Shown here piece after piece: positions 33,943 through 45,233 of a stretch of DNA of 64,000 bases. Positions within the stretch are counted from its first letter, which is position 1. Each line of letters begins with the position of its first letter. Both the position numbers and the translations under genes were made by a program. Source of the DNA: Leptodontidium sp. MPI-SDFR-AT-0119 (lineage: Eukaryota > Ascomycota > Leotiomycetes > Helotiales > Leptodontidiaceae); NCBI GenBank assembly GCA_020726505.1, contig JAHLEZ010000005.1, forward strand, positions 806,001 through 870,000, in the 5' to 3' direction. The notes beneath the pieces were generated by a model. It was not told where the DNA came from. It did no database searches and saw only the letters and a program-made list of their open reading frames with translations.

Positions 33943-34243
33943 ATTGAAGTATGTGCGCTTCACTCTACAGTCTGGCCGTTGTGTCTCGCGGCAATGTCGT
34001 GAGTGAATTTGAGAAGGTTGACAAGGAGTCGCTCGTTCTTCTAGAGAACTTCTGTCTGTCAGTCTTCTGGATCTCGAGAGAACCACAATGCTGGGTGGGC
34101 AATGACCGAGGCCGGACCAGAGACTGGAAGTGGTACAGGGTGTGTGAGCTTTCGAGACGGAAGTAACCTTGCGTGATTTAGGGTTCGCTCTAGATGAGAA
34201 CTGATAAGATGATCTGATTGTGATGGTGTGGTGCGGATCGAGT

Positions 34244-34252
34244 TTATCAGAT
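34244..34252 (-). promoter_or_regulatory. SreA-type GATA site (ATCTGATAA)
   Basis: Plus strand TTATCAGAT, reverse complement ATCTGATAA, an exact match to the ATCWGATAA consensus bound by the fungal iron-responsive GATA repressor SreA and its relatives. It lies 302 bp upstream of the FET3 start. A near-match AACTGATAA is 40 bp away. Confidence 0.6.
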
Positions 34253-35306
34253 TGGAGGCCGGGGGGAGCTTGGGTCCTGGTGGCTTGAAAGCTTCCCTGT
34301 GATGGCCTGATTGGAGAAGGATGGCAACCTTTACCAAAGAGTCTATCCAATGGCGGAGAAGACGCAGATAGCCAGACCAGATGTTGGTTTTTGAGTTCGA
34401 AGGTGCAAGCTTAGTTTTGCTTGAGGAAGGGGGTTGTTGGTCTCGTTGCAGGCATATCAACTCGGCCTCGTGTTGGCTATGACTGGGGAAAAAAACCAAA
34501 AGTGGTTTGAGATCGGCTTCTTGGGTATTATTGCTCTTCAGCGGAAGATCTGAAGTTGAAAATTAACAGGCCTATTGAAGGAGTTTCCAGGGAATCCCAA
34601 GGTGCTCGTTCCTTTTGCTGAGGGGATATAAAACAGCGGCAATGCGGGTATTATCGTTTCGAGTAGCTCGGCTGCTGGGAATTCAAGGGCGGGGCCTTTT
34701 CACCGGTTTTGGTCTTGCTTTTTCTCTCGTCTCTTGGGGGTTGGGACTGACTGGACGTCACACAAACTAACCGCTAGGTAGGCACTATAGGGACACTCCT
34801 CGTGTTCTGTCTGGTAAAAGACAGGAAATGAAAGTCTGGCTCTCCCTCCCACGACTCGAGTCAGTCCGACCACGTTGAAGAATTTGTCAAGGCTCGATCA
34901 AATGCAGTCAAATGCAGCAAGTGGTATTGTAGTCGCGCTCCACCCCACTCACTCCACTCCACCAGCGTGCATCGATGCTCAGCTGGATGCAGCAAGTATT
35001 GTAGGGTGGGCAAGGCAGTCGAGGGCGAATAGAAAAGGGGCAGACAGAGAGGTGCGGAGAACTAGGATTCTGGCGCTGGGCTGATCCGCCAAGACTGATC
35101 GCTGGAGAAGCTGGGAAACAAGCAATCGGCCCAGAGGCTTGCCTGGCTTGGCACCAACTGAAGCTGAGCTGAGCCCACCCGGGTTGGGAAATACCCGATG
35201 TCGAAGATGCAGTCAGTCGTTGTTGACGGTCTTGACGAAGATTCCCTCGATGTTGTGTTTGCCCGGTGGTGAATTCGCCAGACGATCTCGGTGTTGCAGC
35301 AAGATC

Positions 35307-35315
35307 TTATCTGAT
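35307..35315 (-). promoter_or_regulatory. SreA-type GATA site (ATCAGATAA)
   Basis: Plus strand TTATCTGAT, reverse complement ATCAGATAA, an exact consensus match, about 980 bp upstream of the FTR1 start. It sits in a cluster of GAT cores (TGATTTGATCTGATTTG) with GTCTGATAA 31 bp downstream. Confidence 0.6.
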
Positions 35316-36295
35316 TGATTTGATCTGATTTGCTACAATCAGATTGTCTGATAAAGCACGTCGACGGTAGGACTGGCGTGTTCCCAGTCGATGGGATGTC
35401 ACCTGGCGATCCCAATTGGAAGGAGAAGGCCCTAGCGAGACGCCTGATGCCTCTAGCGCTTTGCTTTGCCCTCTCTGCCGTCCGTCCGTCCCCTGCCCTG
35501 CCCTGCCCTCGCTCCCTAAAGATGCCGAGTGCAGTGCAACTCCAACCCAACGGCACTGCACCCCCAACACGAGGAAGCAAAAGAACTTTGACTTGTTAGT
35601 GGAGGCTTCTTCCTTGACCTGCGAATGGCAACTGCAGAAAGAAAGAAACGAAGAAACGCCTACCCCACCTCGACCCATAAGGATGAGACATTAATCTGTC
35701 AACCATTCAAACTTTTTCAAACCTTTCGACCTTTCGGCTGGGCCATCGTTCGTTCCTTTATTAGCTTGTTCTGACTGGCACCTGGCGACATCCTCCTCGG
35801 CCCAGTCAACCTTCGGCAAGGTAAGGTAGCTCGCTTCACTTTCTAAAAGTCAAAGTCCCAACTCGCCTGTGGACATTGCCTGACTCCCATTGGACCTCCC
35901 ACCACCCGACCAGTTGTATCCTCACAACATATCTCCAGCCTCCCGCACAACCTCGAACTCTCCTCCTAGCCCTCTCACCTCATCTCCATTCCGATCATCG
36001 GCACTCTAGCATCATTTCTTACACATCCTGCCGTCCTGGTTAGGATCACCACCTGCCCTAGTCTCGCGCGATCCCCAGGAATCGCGCCATACCCAGCCAT
36101 CTTTCCGCTTTCTTTTAATCAGATCCCGTTGCATAATCTAATCTTCGAAGGAAGAGCAGACTGCCAGTCCCCCAAAACAACGGCTACTCGACTTAAGAGC
36201 TCTGGTCGCCTTGGTGCTCCAGGTATCGACTTCGACTTCCTTGTCGACATTATCTTTCGTCTTTCGTTGACAGTCACATCTTTCAACCCGCAACC

Positions 36296-37752
36296 ATGAC
36301 GGTCAACGTTTTCGCTGTTCCTGTCTTCTTTATCGTCTTCCGGTATGTAGTGTCTTCCTCAGAATCCTTGTTGATCTGAGAACCAAGGATCTTGAAGATC
36401 CTCTGGTCTTGGATTCTTGACACGATATTTCGCGATACCTCCGTGGAACCATACTAACTCTTCCTCAGAGAGACACTGGAGACTGCGATCATCGTCTCGG
36501 TCCTTCTTGCTTTCTTAAAACAGACCCTTGATGGTCCAAGTCGAGATGTCGCTGTATACAAGAAGCTCGTGAAGCAGGTAAGATTCCCTCGAGCGAAACC
36601 AGATCCCGAAGCATTCTGACACATTGAATGTGTAGGTCTGGTATGGTACCGGAGCCGGGCTTCTGATCTGTCTCATCATCGGTGCTGGCTTGATTGGAGC
36701 TTTCTACGGCGCTGGCAAGAATTCCTGGTCGAAGAGCGAATACTACTGGGAAGGCTCTTTCGGTATCGTTGCTTCCGTCGTTATCACCATCATGGGCGCT
36801 GCTCTTCTCCGTGTCGCCAAGATGCAAGAGAAGTGGCGTGTCAAGCTCGCCAAAGCTTTGGAAGATAAATCCATCACTGCTGAGGGGAAAAAGGGTGCTT
36901 TCAAGCGTTGGTGCGAGAAATATGCCATGTTCATCTTGCCATTCATCACCGTGCTGCGTGAAGGTCTGGAGGCAGTCATCTTCATCGCTGGCGTATCTTT
37001 CTCTGCTCCCGCAAAGGCAGTACCTCTGCCCGTTGTCATGGGTCTCTTGGCTGGAGGTGTCGTGGGATATCTCATCTACAAGTAAGCAGGCCCTTGAACA
37101 CTTCCCCTATTCGAACTTTGAAGTTTTTAAGTTCTATCGAACGACCATCTTCTTTCCGATAATCTGGTTCAAACATCCTAACATGTCTCTAGGGGTGGTG
37201 CAACTTCTAAACTTCAATTCTTCCTAGTCGTCTCCACCTGCTTCCTCTACCTCGTTGCTGCTGGCCTCTTCTCAAAAGCAGTCTGGTTTTTCCAAGCTCA
37301 GAAGTGGAACGATGCAGTCGGAGGCGACGCAGCAGAAGTCGGTTCAGGACCAGGATCATACGATATCGACCAAAGCGTCTGGCACGTAAACGTTAGTCCA
37401 CTTGGACCCCTCCCCTAGAAACAACCGAACTAACACCCCGTAGTACGGAAATCCAGAGCTCAACGGCGGTGGAGGCTGGGGTATCTTCAACGCCATCTTC
37501 GGCTGGCAGAACTCGGCTACCTATGGATCCGTCATCTCATATAACGTCTACTGGATCTTTGTCATCATCGGCTTCCTCTTGATGCGCTACCGGGAAGTCA
37601 ATGGTCATCTCCCATTCGGTAAGGCCAAGACGAACGTAAGACAACATCGAATGGGAAGTGGATCCGAGAGTCCAACGAGCAGTAGTCGCCAATCCGATGA
37701 GAAGAAGACTACGCAGTCTGTCCAGACTGTGCCTAGGACCGTCTCAGAGTAG
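36296..37752 (+). CDS. FTR1: High-affinity iron permease Ftr1
   Basis: Plasma-membrane Fe(III) permease working as a complex with Fet3. Five exons: 36296-36342, 36469-36577, 36636-37081, 37193-37391, 37444-37752, 369 aa. The two iron-channel motifs are present: RETLE (residues 16-20, split by intron 1) and REGLE (residues 160-164). About seven hydrophobic segments and a Gly-rich loop ([18 protein letters not shown]) match the family, and the C-terminal ~40 residues are Ser/Arg-rich and cytosolic. Length is as expected for the family. The shared promoter with FET3 and its SreA-type sites suggest iron-repressed co-expression. Confidence 0.96.
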
Positions 37753-39094
37753 AGAACTTCGGCCAAGGAACGGAACGAAAACGGCGGCAGGCTAGAAGGT
37801 TCCTTCGAAGTCCCTTGAGGCATCTTGTACAGATCTTGCACGCATGATGACAGCTCATATGAGCGTTGGTAGTTGAAGTCCTCATGCTTTTCTTTACATG
37901 CTTGATTTGATGACTTCATCAAAGCATGATACTTGATACCAGTTAATACGAAATGACGAGTTTGCAGGATGACAAGCAAGCAAGAAAGAAAAACCAATCA
38001 ATCAATCAACCAGCATTTGCAACATGGCCCCGTGTCTTCAAATCCAAGCAAATCCAAACACCAAGTGACGACGCTCCCCCTCCCTCCCTCCCTGTGATGA
38101 GATATACACCGAACTTCTAGGAGTCCAAGACAACCTTAAAGCAATTCCATATTCTCTGCTTTCATATCTAGAGGCCGTAACTAACGGACTAACTCGATTT
38201 GAGCCTTCTACTCTCCTCCTTCGTCAGAGCTCAATCAAACGAAAAAAAGAATCTCACATCGAGCTCAAGAAAGTCCTCTCCTCTCCTCCCCCTCGGACCT
38301 CAGAGCAAGGACTCGGACTCGGACTTGCGCGTAATGAATTTTGGAAAAAAAGATAGAAGGGGAAGAAAACACACTCGTTCCCTCGACGCGCGCGCGTTCT
38401 CCTTGCGCTCTCATTTCATGCACGAGACGGGATAAGACATGACTTGACAAACAACAGAGAAAAGGGGGGGGGGGGAAGGATAAAAGAAAGAATCAAAAAG
38501 AGAATGAGAATTTAGGAAATCGGGATTGGGAATAGGGAATTCATACATGTTCGCGATTGTATGTATCCCGAAATTTGAGTTGGGTACTGTAGAGGAGAGT
38601 TGGAATAAGGGAGGGAGGAGGATTGGTAATAAATCACTTCTCATTGGTTTGGTTGGAGGAGGCGAGGCAAAGCGAGGCGAGTTCTCGGGTCCGAACTGGC
38701 CTGGCCTCGTTTACATTGTATGTTCGTACACCCTCCCTGATTACAGTACCGGGCTCGGTATTGGGATACGGATGGGAGGGGCATTGCAGTTGTCAAAAAC
38801 GAGACGTTTTAATTGTTTCTGGGGTTACTTGTGCTAGGCTGGGCTTGGTTGGGTTGGGTTTAGGTCCCTTAGGAGGGTTTTATTGTATGTGGAGAGGGCA
38901 CAGGTTGAAAAAAAAGGGAAGGAGAGTGAGTGATGGAAATGGGAGGCTCTCTTATCACGATTGAGAATGTGTAAGGTTCCCCTCGTGGGGAATTGGGATG
39001 CTTTTGCTTTTTAGGAATATTAATATCAATATCAATGTTATCATGTGTCTTTTCTTCATATGGTTTATAGCTTCTCGAGGTCTCTGAAGACTTA
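37753..39094. other. Convergent intergenic region
   Basis: Between the 3' ends of FTR1 and COG8. Contains CCCTCCCTCCC text near 38080 and a run of 12 G at 38464-38475. Open frames at 37605-37997 and 38526-38964 show no family resemblance. Unusually long for two 3' UTRs. Confidence 0.45.
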
Positions 39095-40597
39095 CTATCC
39101 ATCCCTCGCTCCAACCATCAATTCTAACCTCCCAGCTAAAACTCTATGTTTCCTAATAACCTCTACCCACTCATCATCCTCATCCTCCTCTTCCTCATCG
39201 TCTTCATGATCACCATCGCCCTTCACACTCTCCCCCAAAAACGCAAGCAACAAACTAAAATCCCCACCCAACCTCCCAAGACTCCCCGCGCAATACAACA
39301 CCTGCGTGAGCAGACTATCCCTACTACTCCTATCCCTCACATTAGGAAGATACCTCCTCAGCGTCTCCTCCAACATTCCCACAAGCCTCAACGGGAACGT
39401 CCCCAGCGAGCTCGGCAACGGCTGTAAAGGATCTTCCCCCCTCTTTCCCCCATCCACCTTCTCCCTCCCAAGACCCTTCAACACAGCTTCTTCCTGCTGA
39501 GCCGAGTTCCCCGCCGCCGGGAAGATACTTCTGTACATTGAGATGATAGCGAAGCTCTGCTCGCGGAAAATCTCAATATATCGCTTGAGGTAGCGCTCTG
39601 TCTGCTGTCCGCCTTCCCATTTACTGCGCTCTTTCAAGGTGCCGCCGTTCTCGCTGCTCTTGCTTTCCTGTAAACGGAGTGTTTCTTGGTCGGCGAGTTC
39701 ACGGAGGGGTTCTAGGGCTGAGAGGGTTTGCTGGAGATTGGCTAGTCGGCAGACGAGGAAGAGGGAGCCGAGACTGCCTTCTCTTGTTGCCCCTCCACCT
39801 GCCCCGGTACTGGTATGGTGTATCGATTGTGACTGTGCTGGGAGGGATGAAGCAGGTGTAGGGTCCAGCTCGGGAGCAACACGCCGTAGCCAGGAAATTG
39901 TACGCATTGCACTTGCGAGTTTGAGAGAGCTGGTCTTGAGGCTTGCTATTAGATTCGTAGCCATGTCCTGCATTGCTTCTTCTGCCTGCTTCTCCACGCT
40001 CGAGATGAGCGCTGAGTCGGGGTATAAGCCATGGAGGCGTCTTATATGCGAGTTTAGATCTAGAGCTGAGGCGTAATTGAGCGTAGCGTTGGAAGAAGTG
40101 GTTGCTGCTGTGGAAGCTGTATTTGATGTTGAGATTGCGGAGGAGAGGAGGGTTGGGAGGTCGAGGATATCGGAGAGACGGTCGATGTTGCGGGATAGGA
40201 GGAGGGCTTTACGCCTCCGGTCCAGAAGGGCATTTTCTGAGCGTGTATTGTAGGTTTCGCTGAAGTAGATAGCGGCGTCGTCAAGTTTGGGGAGGGCGTC
40301 TCGAAGGGAGGCGGTCGATTGAGCGAGGGAGGGGAGGGTCGTGCTGAGGGTTGAAAGGTGGGTGGAGGAATCGATTATGGATTTGTGAGAGCGCTTGGAG
40401 AGGCCTTGGAGGGAGAGCAGGAGGGAGTGGGTGGTTTGGGAGAGCGATTGCGGCTCGCTGCTGGTGAGGGACGAGAGGGGGAGGGTGGTAAGTCGGTTGA
40501 GATAGGCATTGGTCGTCGGATCTTTGGAAGACGGTGCTGGTCTTGGTGAGGGCGTATTGAAATATGGAACCAACAGCTCGTACAATGGGTCTGCCAT
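39095..40597 (-). CDS. COG8: Conserved oligomeric Golgi complex subunit 8 (Dor1-like)
   Basis: Subunit of the COG tethering complex for retrograde vesicle traffic within the Golgi. Single exon, 500 aa from ATG 40597 (MADPLYELLVPYF); an in-frame ATG at 40630 would add 11 residues. Dor1-like text includes NAYLNRLTTLPLSSLTS, then a coiled-coil-prone LSKRSHKSIIDSSTHLSTLS stretch, RSENALLDRRRKALLLSRNI and YLKRYIEIFREQSFAIISMY. Further C-terminal conserved text is FPLRLVGMLEETLRRYLPNV and VLYCAGSLGRLGGDFSLLL. It ends with a Glu/Asp run. The gene is divergent from the amidohydrolase gene with 439 bp between starts. Confidence 0.88.
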   Translation of the reverse strand: MADPLYELLVPYFNTPSPRPAPSSKDPTTNAYLNRLTTLPLSSLTSSEPQSLSQTTHSLLLSLQGLSKRSHKSIIDSSTHLSTLSTTLPSLAQSTASLRDALPKLDDAAIYFSETYNTRSENALLDRRRKALLLSRNIDRLSDILDLPTLLSSAISTSNTASTAATTSSNATLNYASALDLNSHIRRLHGLYPDSALISSVEKQAEEAMQDMATNLIASLKTSSLKLASAMRTISWLRRVAPELDPTPASSLPAQSQSIHHTSTGAGGGATREGSLGSLFLVCRLANLQQTLSALEPLRELADQETLRLQESKSSENGGTLKERSKWEGGQQTERYLKRYIEIFREQSFAIISMYRSIFPAAGNSAQQEEAVLKGLGREKVDGGKRGEDPLQPLPSSLGTFPLRLVGMLEETLRRYLPNVRDRSSRDSLLTQVLYCAGSLGRLGGDFSLLLAFLGESVKGDGDHEDDEEEEDEDDEWVEVIRKHRVLAGRLELMVGARDG

Positions 40598-41036
40598 AGC
40601 TGCGGTATGCTTGTGACCTGGGAAGTTCAACGTGGTGATGTGGGACAGGTAGGTGTTCTTGAAGTTCGCTAAGGTGGTTCGGTTCCCTGCAAGGCAAAAT
40701 GAAGCTGCGCTGCACGGGAAGACAGACGCGGGAAGTCTACTCGAGTACCCGAAAGGTTAAATCCCTCGCCCCTCCCCCTCATTTTCACGCGTCATCCCAC
40801 TTCGACCTCGATCTCGACATCGACCTCGACCACACTTCTTGTCCCCCAGAATCATGGCCACGTAACAATTGTCCTCGACTTCTCCAACTACTTTCCTCCT
40901 CGATTCACTTCACTTTCTTCACTTCACTTCACCTCACTTCGTAATCCTAATTTCTACTGCTGTAGACATTTATTTCTCTTCTCTCTCATCTTCGACACCT
41001 ACCCAATCCCGCCATCACACTACCTACTCATCAACA
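40598..41036. promoter_or_regulatory. Divergent promoter between COG8 and the amidohydrolase gene
   Basis: 439 bp between start codons. Holds a GACCTCGA-type repeat (about 40802-40833) and TTCACTTCAC-type repeats (about 40905-40942). No specific factor site recognised. Confidence 0.5.
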
Positions 41037-42512
41037 ATGTCAACCCACACCAATGGATGGGCCAACGATGCCGGTTCCGAACTTGTCTTCAAAGGCGTCT
41101 ACGTAGCTGGGAAGCCCGAAAACACTCGTTGGGATGTCTGCTGCAAGAAGGGAATCATCGATTCTCTCGATGAGCATGTTCCCGACAGCGCTGCACCAAG
41201 CAATGGCGTCCAGTTCCTCTGCCCAAGTCTCTGTCACCCGCACATCCATCTAGACAAGTGCTTTCTCCTCTCACACCCCAAGTACGCAGACTTGGAGATC
41301 GAGAAGGGTGACTTTGCCGAGGCGATGAGATTGACAAGTAGGTCCTTATTTTCTTCGTCTTATTCCACACCTCTTATGCTTTTCCAGGTGAAGCAAAGGC
41401 CCGATTTGAACGCAATGATCTTATGGAGCGCGGCCGGGCTCTGATCGAAGAGAGCATCAACTTTGGAGTCACGCATCTCAGAGCCTTTGTCGAAGTCGAT
41501 CTCACGGTCAGATTCAAATGTCTCGAAGCCGGTCTGGCGCTTAAGCAAGAGTTCAAGGACAGATGCTACGTCCAGATCTGCGTCTTTGCTCAGGACCCAA
41601 TTATCAGCTATCGAGACAAGGGAAAGGCAATGATGAAGCTACTTAATGTCGCCGTGAACAGACCTGGTGTCGAGGCATTTGGTAGCACTCCTTACGTTGA
41701 GCAGGATGGGGACCAGAAGAAGCAACTTCAAAATATGGAATTTGCCATCAGAACTGCCATTCGATACGGACTTCATTTGGATTTTCACATCGACTACAAC
41801 CTCGATCCAAACACACCAAGCATGATTGGAGTAGCTCTGGAGCTTCTTCATGCCTTGAAGTGGCCCTCGAATTGGAACCACCACACCCATAGAAGCGTTT
41901 TGTTTGGGCATTGCACTCGACTTACCCTGTTCAGTGACAAGGAATGGTTGGAGCTTCGAGAGAAAATCCGAGGATTGCCAGTTGCGTTTGTAGGACTTCC
42001 TACCTCCGATCTCTTCATGATGGGTCGACCTGCCAAAGAGGACGCTGGAGGGCAGCGAGTGAGAGGCACTTTGCAAGTCCTCGACATCATCAAGAAATAC
42101 GGTCTTAATGCTGCCATCGGCATCAACAATGTGGGAAATGCCTTCACACCTCACGGCAGCTGCGATCCGTTGAGCCTTGCAAGCCTTGGTGTTGGAGTGT
42201 ACCAGGCTGCTACGAAGAAAGAGACTGATTTGCTACTTGTAAGTGGACCCAGCCCTTAGTCATTTTTACTGTTGCTTACCCCGTTAACAGCAATGCGTAT
42301 CGAACCGGGCAAAGTTAGCTATGGGCATCGACCTGTTAATCTCCTGCGAGATTGATATCGATGTAGGAGATCCAGCTGACTTTGTTATTTTCGGCAATCA
42401 AACCACCAGCGGGCCTGGTGCATTTAGGTCGAGGAAGACGATTCAGGACTTGGTGAATGACCCAGCCCAGAACAGAACCACGGTCTTCAACGGGGAGGTA
42501 GTCAGCAGATAG
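41037..42512 (+). CDS. CodA-like metal-dependent amidohydrolase (cytosine deaminase family)
   Basis: Three exons: 41037-41337, 41388-42238, 42291-42512, 457 aa. Metal and catalytic signs of the amidohydrolase superfamily: HPHIHLDKC (HxH at residues 67-71), HIDYNLDPN, FGHCTRLT and a late NAFTPHGSCDPLS with a candidate metal Asp. C-terminal text GDPADFVIFGN is the usual composite sandwich-domain end. It resembles bacterial CodA and related deaminases rather than the small yeast Fcy1 cytosine deaminase. It likely deaminates or hydrolyses a cyclic amide or nitrogen heterocycle in the cytosol; the true substrate is not set by sequence. No signal peptide. The first ATG in frame after the leader was used. 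Confidence 0.85.
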
Positions 42513-43089
42513 GGATGGCGTCAAGGAACGGGTTCATGCGCAAAAGATCATAATATCTCACGTGTGCTAGTTAGGCAACGAAATGGAATTCTGAGCCTTG
42601 GTGGCGCTGCGGTCAGCCTGCCTGGTGCTGGCTTGGCTCGATGCGCCTCAGATGTTACGAAGCATACGTATAAGTAATGAGAACAGTCTCCTAATGTAAA
42701 GAATAGAAAATACGAACCCAAAAGTCAATACATGCATTCATTGAAACAACTTCTGCCCTTGAGTTTCCTCTCTCCATTCATTTGCTGGCTACTTCAGACC
42801 CCGAATACCAGGAATTGAAAGGGCAGGGGTCTCCGAATCCCCAATTGATTTGATTCAGCCTGAGTTTAGCCGAGCGCTGCAATTGTTGGGGACTGGTACC
42901 TCCACTCCATCGTCACCTCGGCCACTCCATTCCTGGAAACCACCACAAGACTCACTCACGAGTTGAGATCTCGACGCCGCCTCACCTCCTCCTCCCCGCG
43001 GCCCTCGCCGGTGTGTTCGACCCGGAATAAATTGTTCGGCCTCCCTAGATCCTATTTCCTCTCTTTCCTCCTCCTCCAACCTCCTCACG
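42513..43089. other. Intergenic region upstream of the TLC-domain gene
   Basis: 3' flank of the amidohydrolase gene and CT-rich promoter/leader of the TLC gene (about 42970-43089). No gene supported. Confidence 0.4.
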
Positions 43090-44221
43090 ATGCACGACCC
43101 GTTCCCTATCCCACCATTGCCATGGCTCAGTAGAGCCGTCCAGCCTTTTGCCGACTACTTCCACCTCACGACTCTCCCTCTGCATGTGCACGAAGTCCTC
43201 ATCTCATTCCTAGGATACACGTTTATCAACAATGTCCTCGCGCCTCAGCTCTCAAAGCGCATATTCCCCGTCAAGTATGCCAAGCTATCTCCAGAACGGA
43301 AGATCAACTGGGACGTCCATGTGGTGTCCCTGGTCCAGAGCACGACCATCAACGTCCTCGCCCTGTGGGTAATGTTCAACGACGAGGAGCGAAAGAGTAT
43401 GGATTGGCAGCAGCGCATCTGGGGCTACACTGGTGCTGCGGGCATGATTCAGGGCATGGCTACTGGATACTTCCTCTGGGATTTGATGGTTACCCTCCAG
43501 AATGTCAGGGTATTTGGACTCGGCATGCTCGCACATGCGCTGAGCGCTCTCATTGTCTTCTCTTTTGGATTCGTAAGTTTCCCCCACACAGTCTGCGGTC
43601 TACGTACAGTTCGGAGTTAACAGTCTTCAACAGAGACCATTCGTTAATTTCTACGGGTGTACCTTTATCCTCTACGAACTCTCCTCTCCATTCCTAAACT
43701 TCCACTGGTTCTTCGACAAACTCGACATGACTGGTTCTAAAGCCCAGTTATACAACGGCATCCTACTCCTCTTCACGTTCTTCAGCTGCCGCCTGGTGTG
43801 GGGAACCTACCAGTCCGTCAGGGTATACCAAGATGTCTGGAAAGCACTTCACCACCAGCCAGCCACCACAAGCATAGATATCGACGCCTTGAACGGCACC
43901 GCCGCAGCAACAGGAAAAAGCGCTGCTCCTCTCCACGACGACATCATGCGCTTCGCGGGCGAAGAGTTCGTCCCGCTATGGCTCGCCTTCACCTACCTAG
44001 GCAGCAACGTCATCCTCAACACCCTAAACTTCTACTGGTTCGGGAAGATGATCGAGACTGTCCGCAAGCGCTTCCAGCCCCCGAAAGAGGCCAAGCGGAG
44101 GGAGAAGGCCATCGCCACTCGAAGCACCGGCGCGAATGGCAAGTCGAGAATCGATGTCGATGAGACGGAGGTCCGAAGGAGGAATGTGGCTGATGATGAG
44201 CCCATCGATGCTATTTCGTGA
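43090..44221 (+). CDS. TLC-domain (TRAM/LAG1/CLN8) multi-pass membrane protein, TMEM56-like
   Basis: Two exons, 43090-43572 and 43634-44221, 356 aa. Six to seven hydrophobic segments with TLC-domain text: VSLVQSTTINVLALWVMFND, IQGMATGYFLWDLMVTLQNV, LAHALSALIVFSFGFRPFVN, FYGCTFILYELSSPFLNFHW. The last ~60 residues are basic and cytosolic (KEAKRREKA, then an acidic end). TLC proteins include ceramide synthases, but this one lacks the HDxxxD-type Lag motif, so lipid sensing or transport is likelier than ceramide synthesis. An ER location is inferred. The exact role is unknown. Confidence 0.85.
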
Positions 44222-45233
44222 TCCATACCGTGCTATAGTATGGATAGAGCGTTGCATTGCGTTGTGTTCGTTTTGAGATAGCTTGGGTTAGTGCTAGCAT
44301 GGGGTTCGAATGGCGAACAGGCGTATTTTCAGGATGAGCTTTTTCGGGGTGCTTGGTTTGGCTGTAGTGAGACACTTAAGATCCTAATAATCGTGTTCCC
44401 TCCCTCAGAACTTATTTCTGTTTTTAAATGCCATGTGGATATGAACTGTCCGACTTGTGACTCTTTCCATTGATAACCTTACATCCTTCGAGCTGCATGT
44501 TGTTGCATACTGCATGTGGCATCGGACTGCTGCAACAGCTGGGAGATATCTGAGGTTTCAGAATTACAAAAGGGTAGGAAATAACCCAGCTCGCTTCCCA
44601 TATCTCTCTCTCTGCCTCCCCTCAAAGCAATTTTGAGCCACATACACATCACAAAGGTTGAGGTCGATTGATTCCTTTGAAGCTGCCTGTCTTTTCGAAA
44701 TCTTGCAATTGGACTTACATACAGTAGTCTCCCTCTTACCCACATGCCTCGGGATTTGGATGATGCTTGGAGTTTAGATTCTGGGGTCTGAAGTTTGGAG
44801 TTCGTTTATTGGTTTGAATTTATGTAGTATTGTGGATTTCTCAAGTGGTGGGATGTAATGTACTGTGTTGTGTTTTTGCAACCTTTTGGACGGGGGTTGC
44901 AATGATTGTTATTTGTATGTTTGTTGACGTGTTCTTGGTAAGGAGGGTGATAATGGCGATAGGCGGGGGACGGAAGGGAAAGAGAAGGGAGGATGAGTTG
45001 GCCGAAGACTGACCAATACTTATTTGAACTTCTTCTATTCTAGTAAGTCACAGTTGAGCATGCTCCTGCCTAGTAGACATTACCTTAGAGATCTACAGGT
45101 ATAAGTCACAAATCCCCCTCTCTCCTCTCCCCAACTCCCATGCTGCAAGACAATATTCACATCAATATCAACACATTCATTAATCCCCACTCCCTCACAA
45201 CTCACAAAATATCAAACAACCACCTCACCCTAT
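44222..45233. other. Convergent intergenic region
   Basis: About 1 kb between the 3' ends of the TLC gene (plus) and the permease gene (minus). Short open frames only, none with recognisable protein text; the stretch near 45140-45230 is A/C-rich. Confidence 0.4.

Larger units (their letters stand above)
33943..36295. promoter_or_regulatory. Shared FET3-FTR1 divergent promoter region
   Basis: A 2.35 kb region between divergent start codons with no supported gene. It holds two exact ATCWGATAA sites and two 8/9 matches (34199-34207 and 35346-35354), a TATAAAA at 34627-34633, and a CT-rich stretch upstream of FTR1 (about 35820-36290) typical of fungal leaders. An open frame at 35062-35580 reads as Arg/Ser-rich noise. 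Confidence 0.6.

Noticed and set aside
35062..35580. 172-aa minus-strand open frame in the FET3-FTR1 promoter
   Set aside because: Arg/Ser-rich noise; no domain, and it would fill a shared promoter that is non-coding in related fungi as far as I know.
38464..38475. Run of 12 G as a possible G-quadruplex or assembly scar
   Set aside because: A homopolymer in a convergent intergenic region is not enough to assign a function; its length may also be a sequencing artefact.
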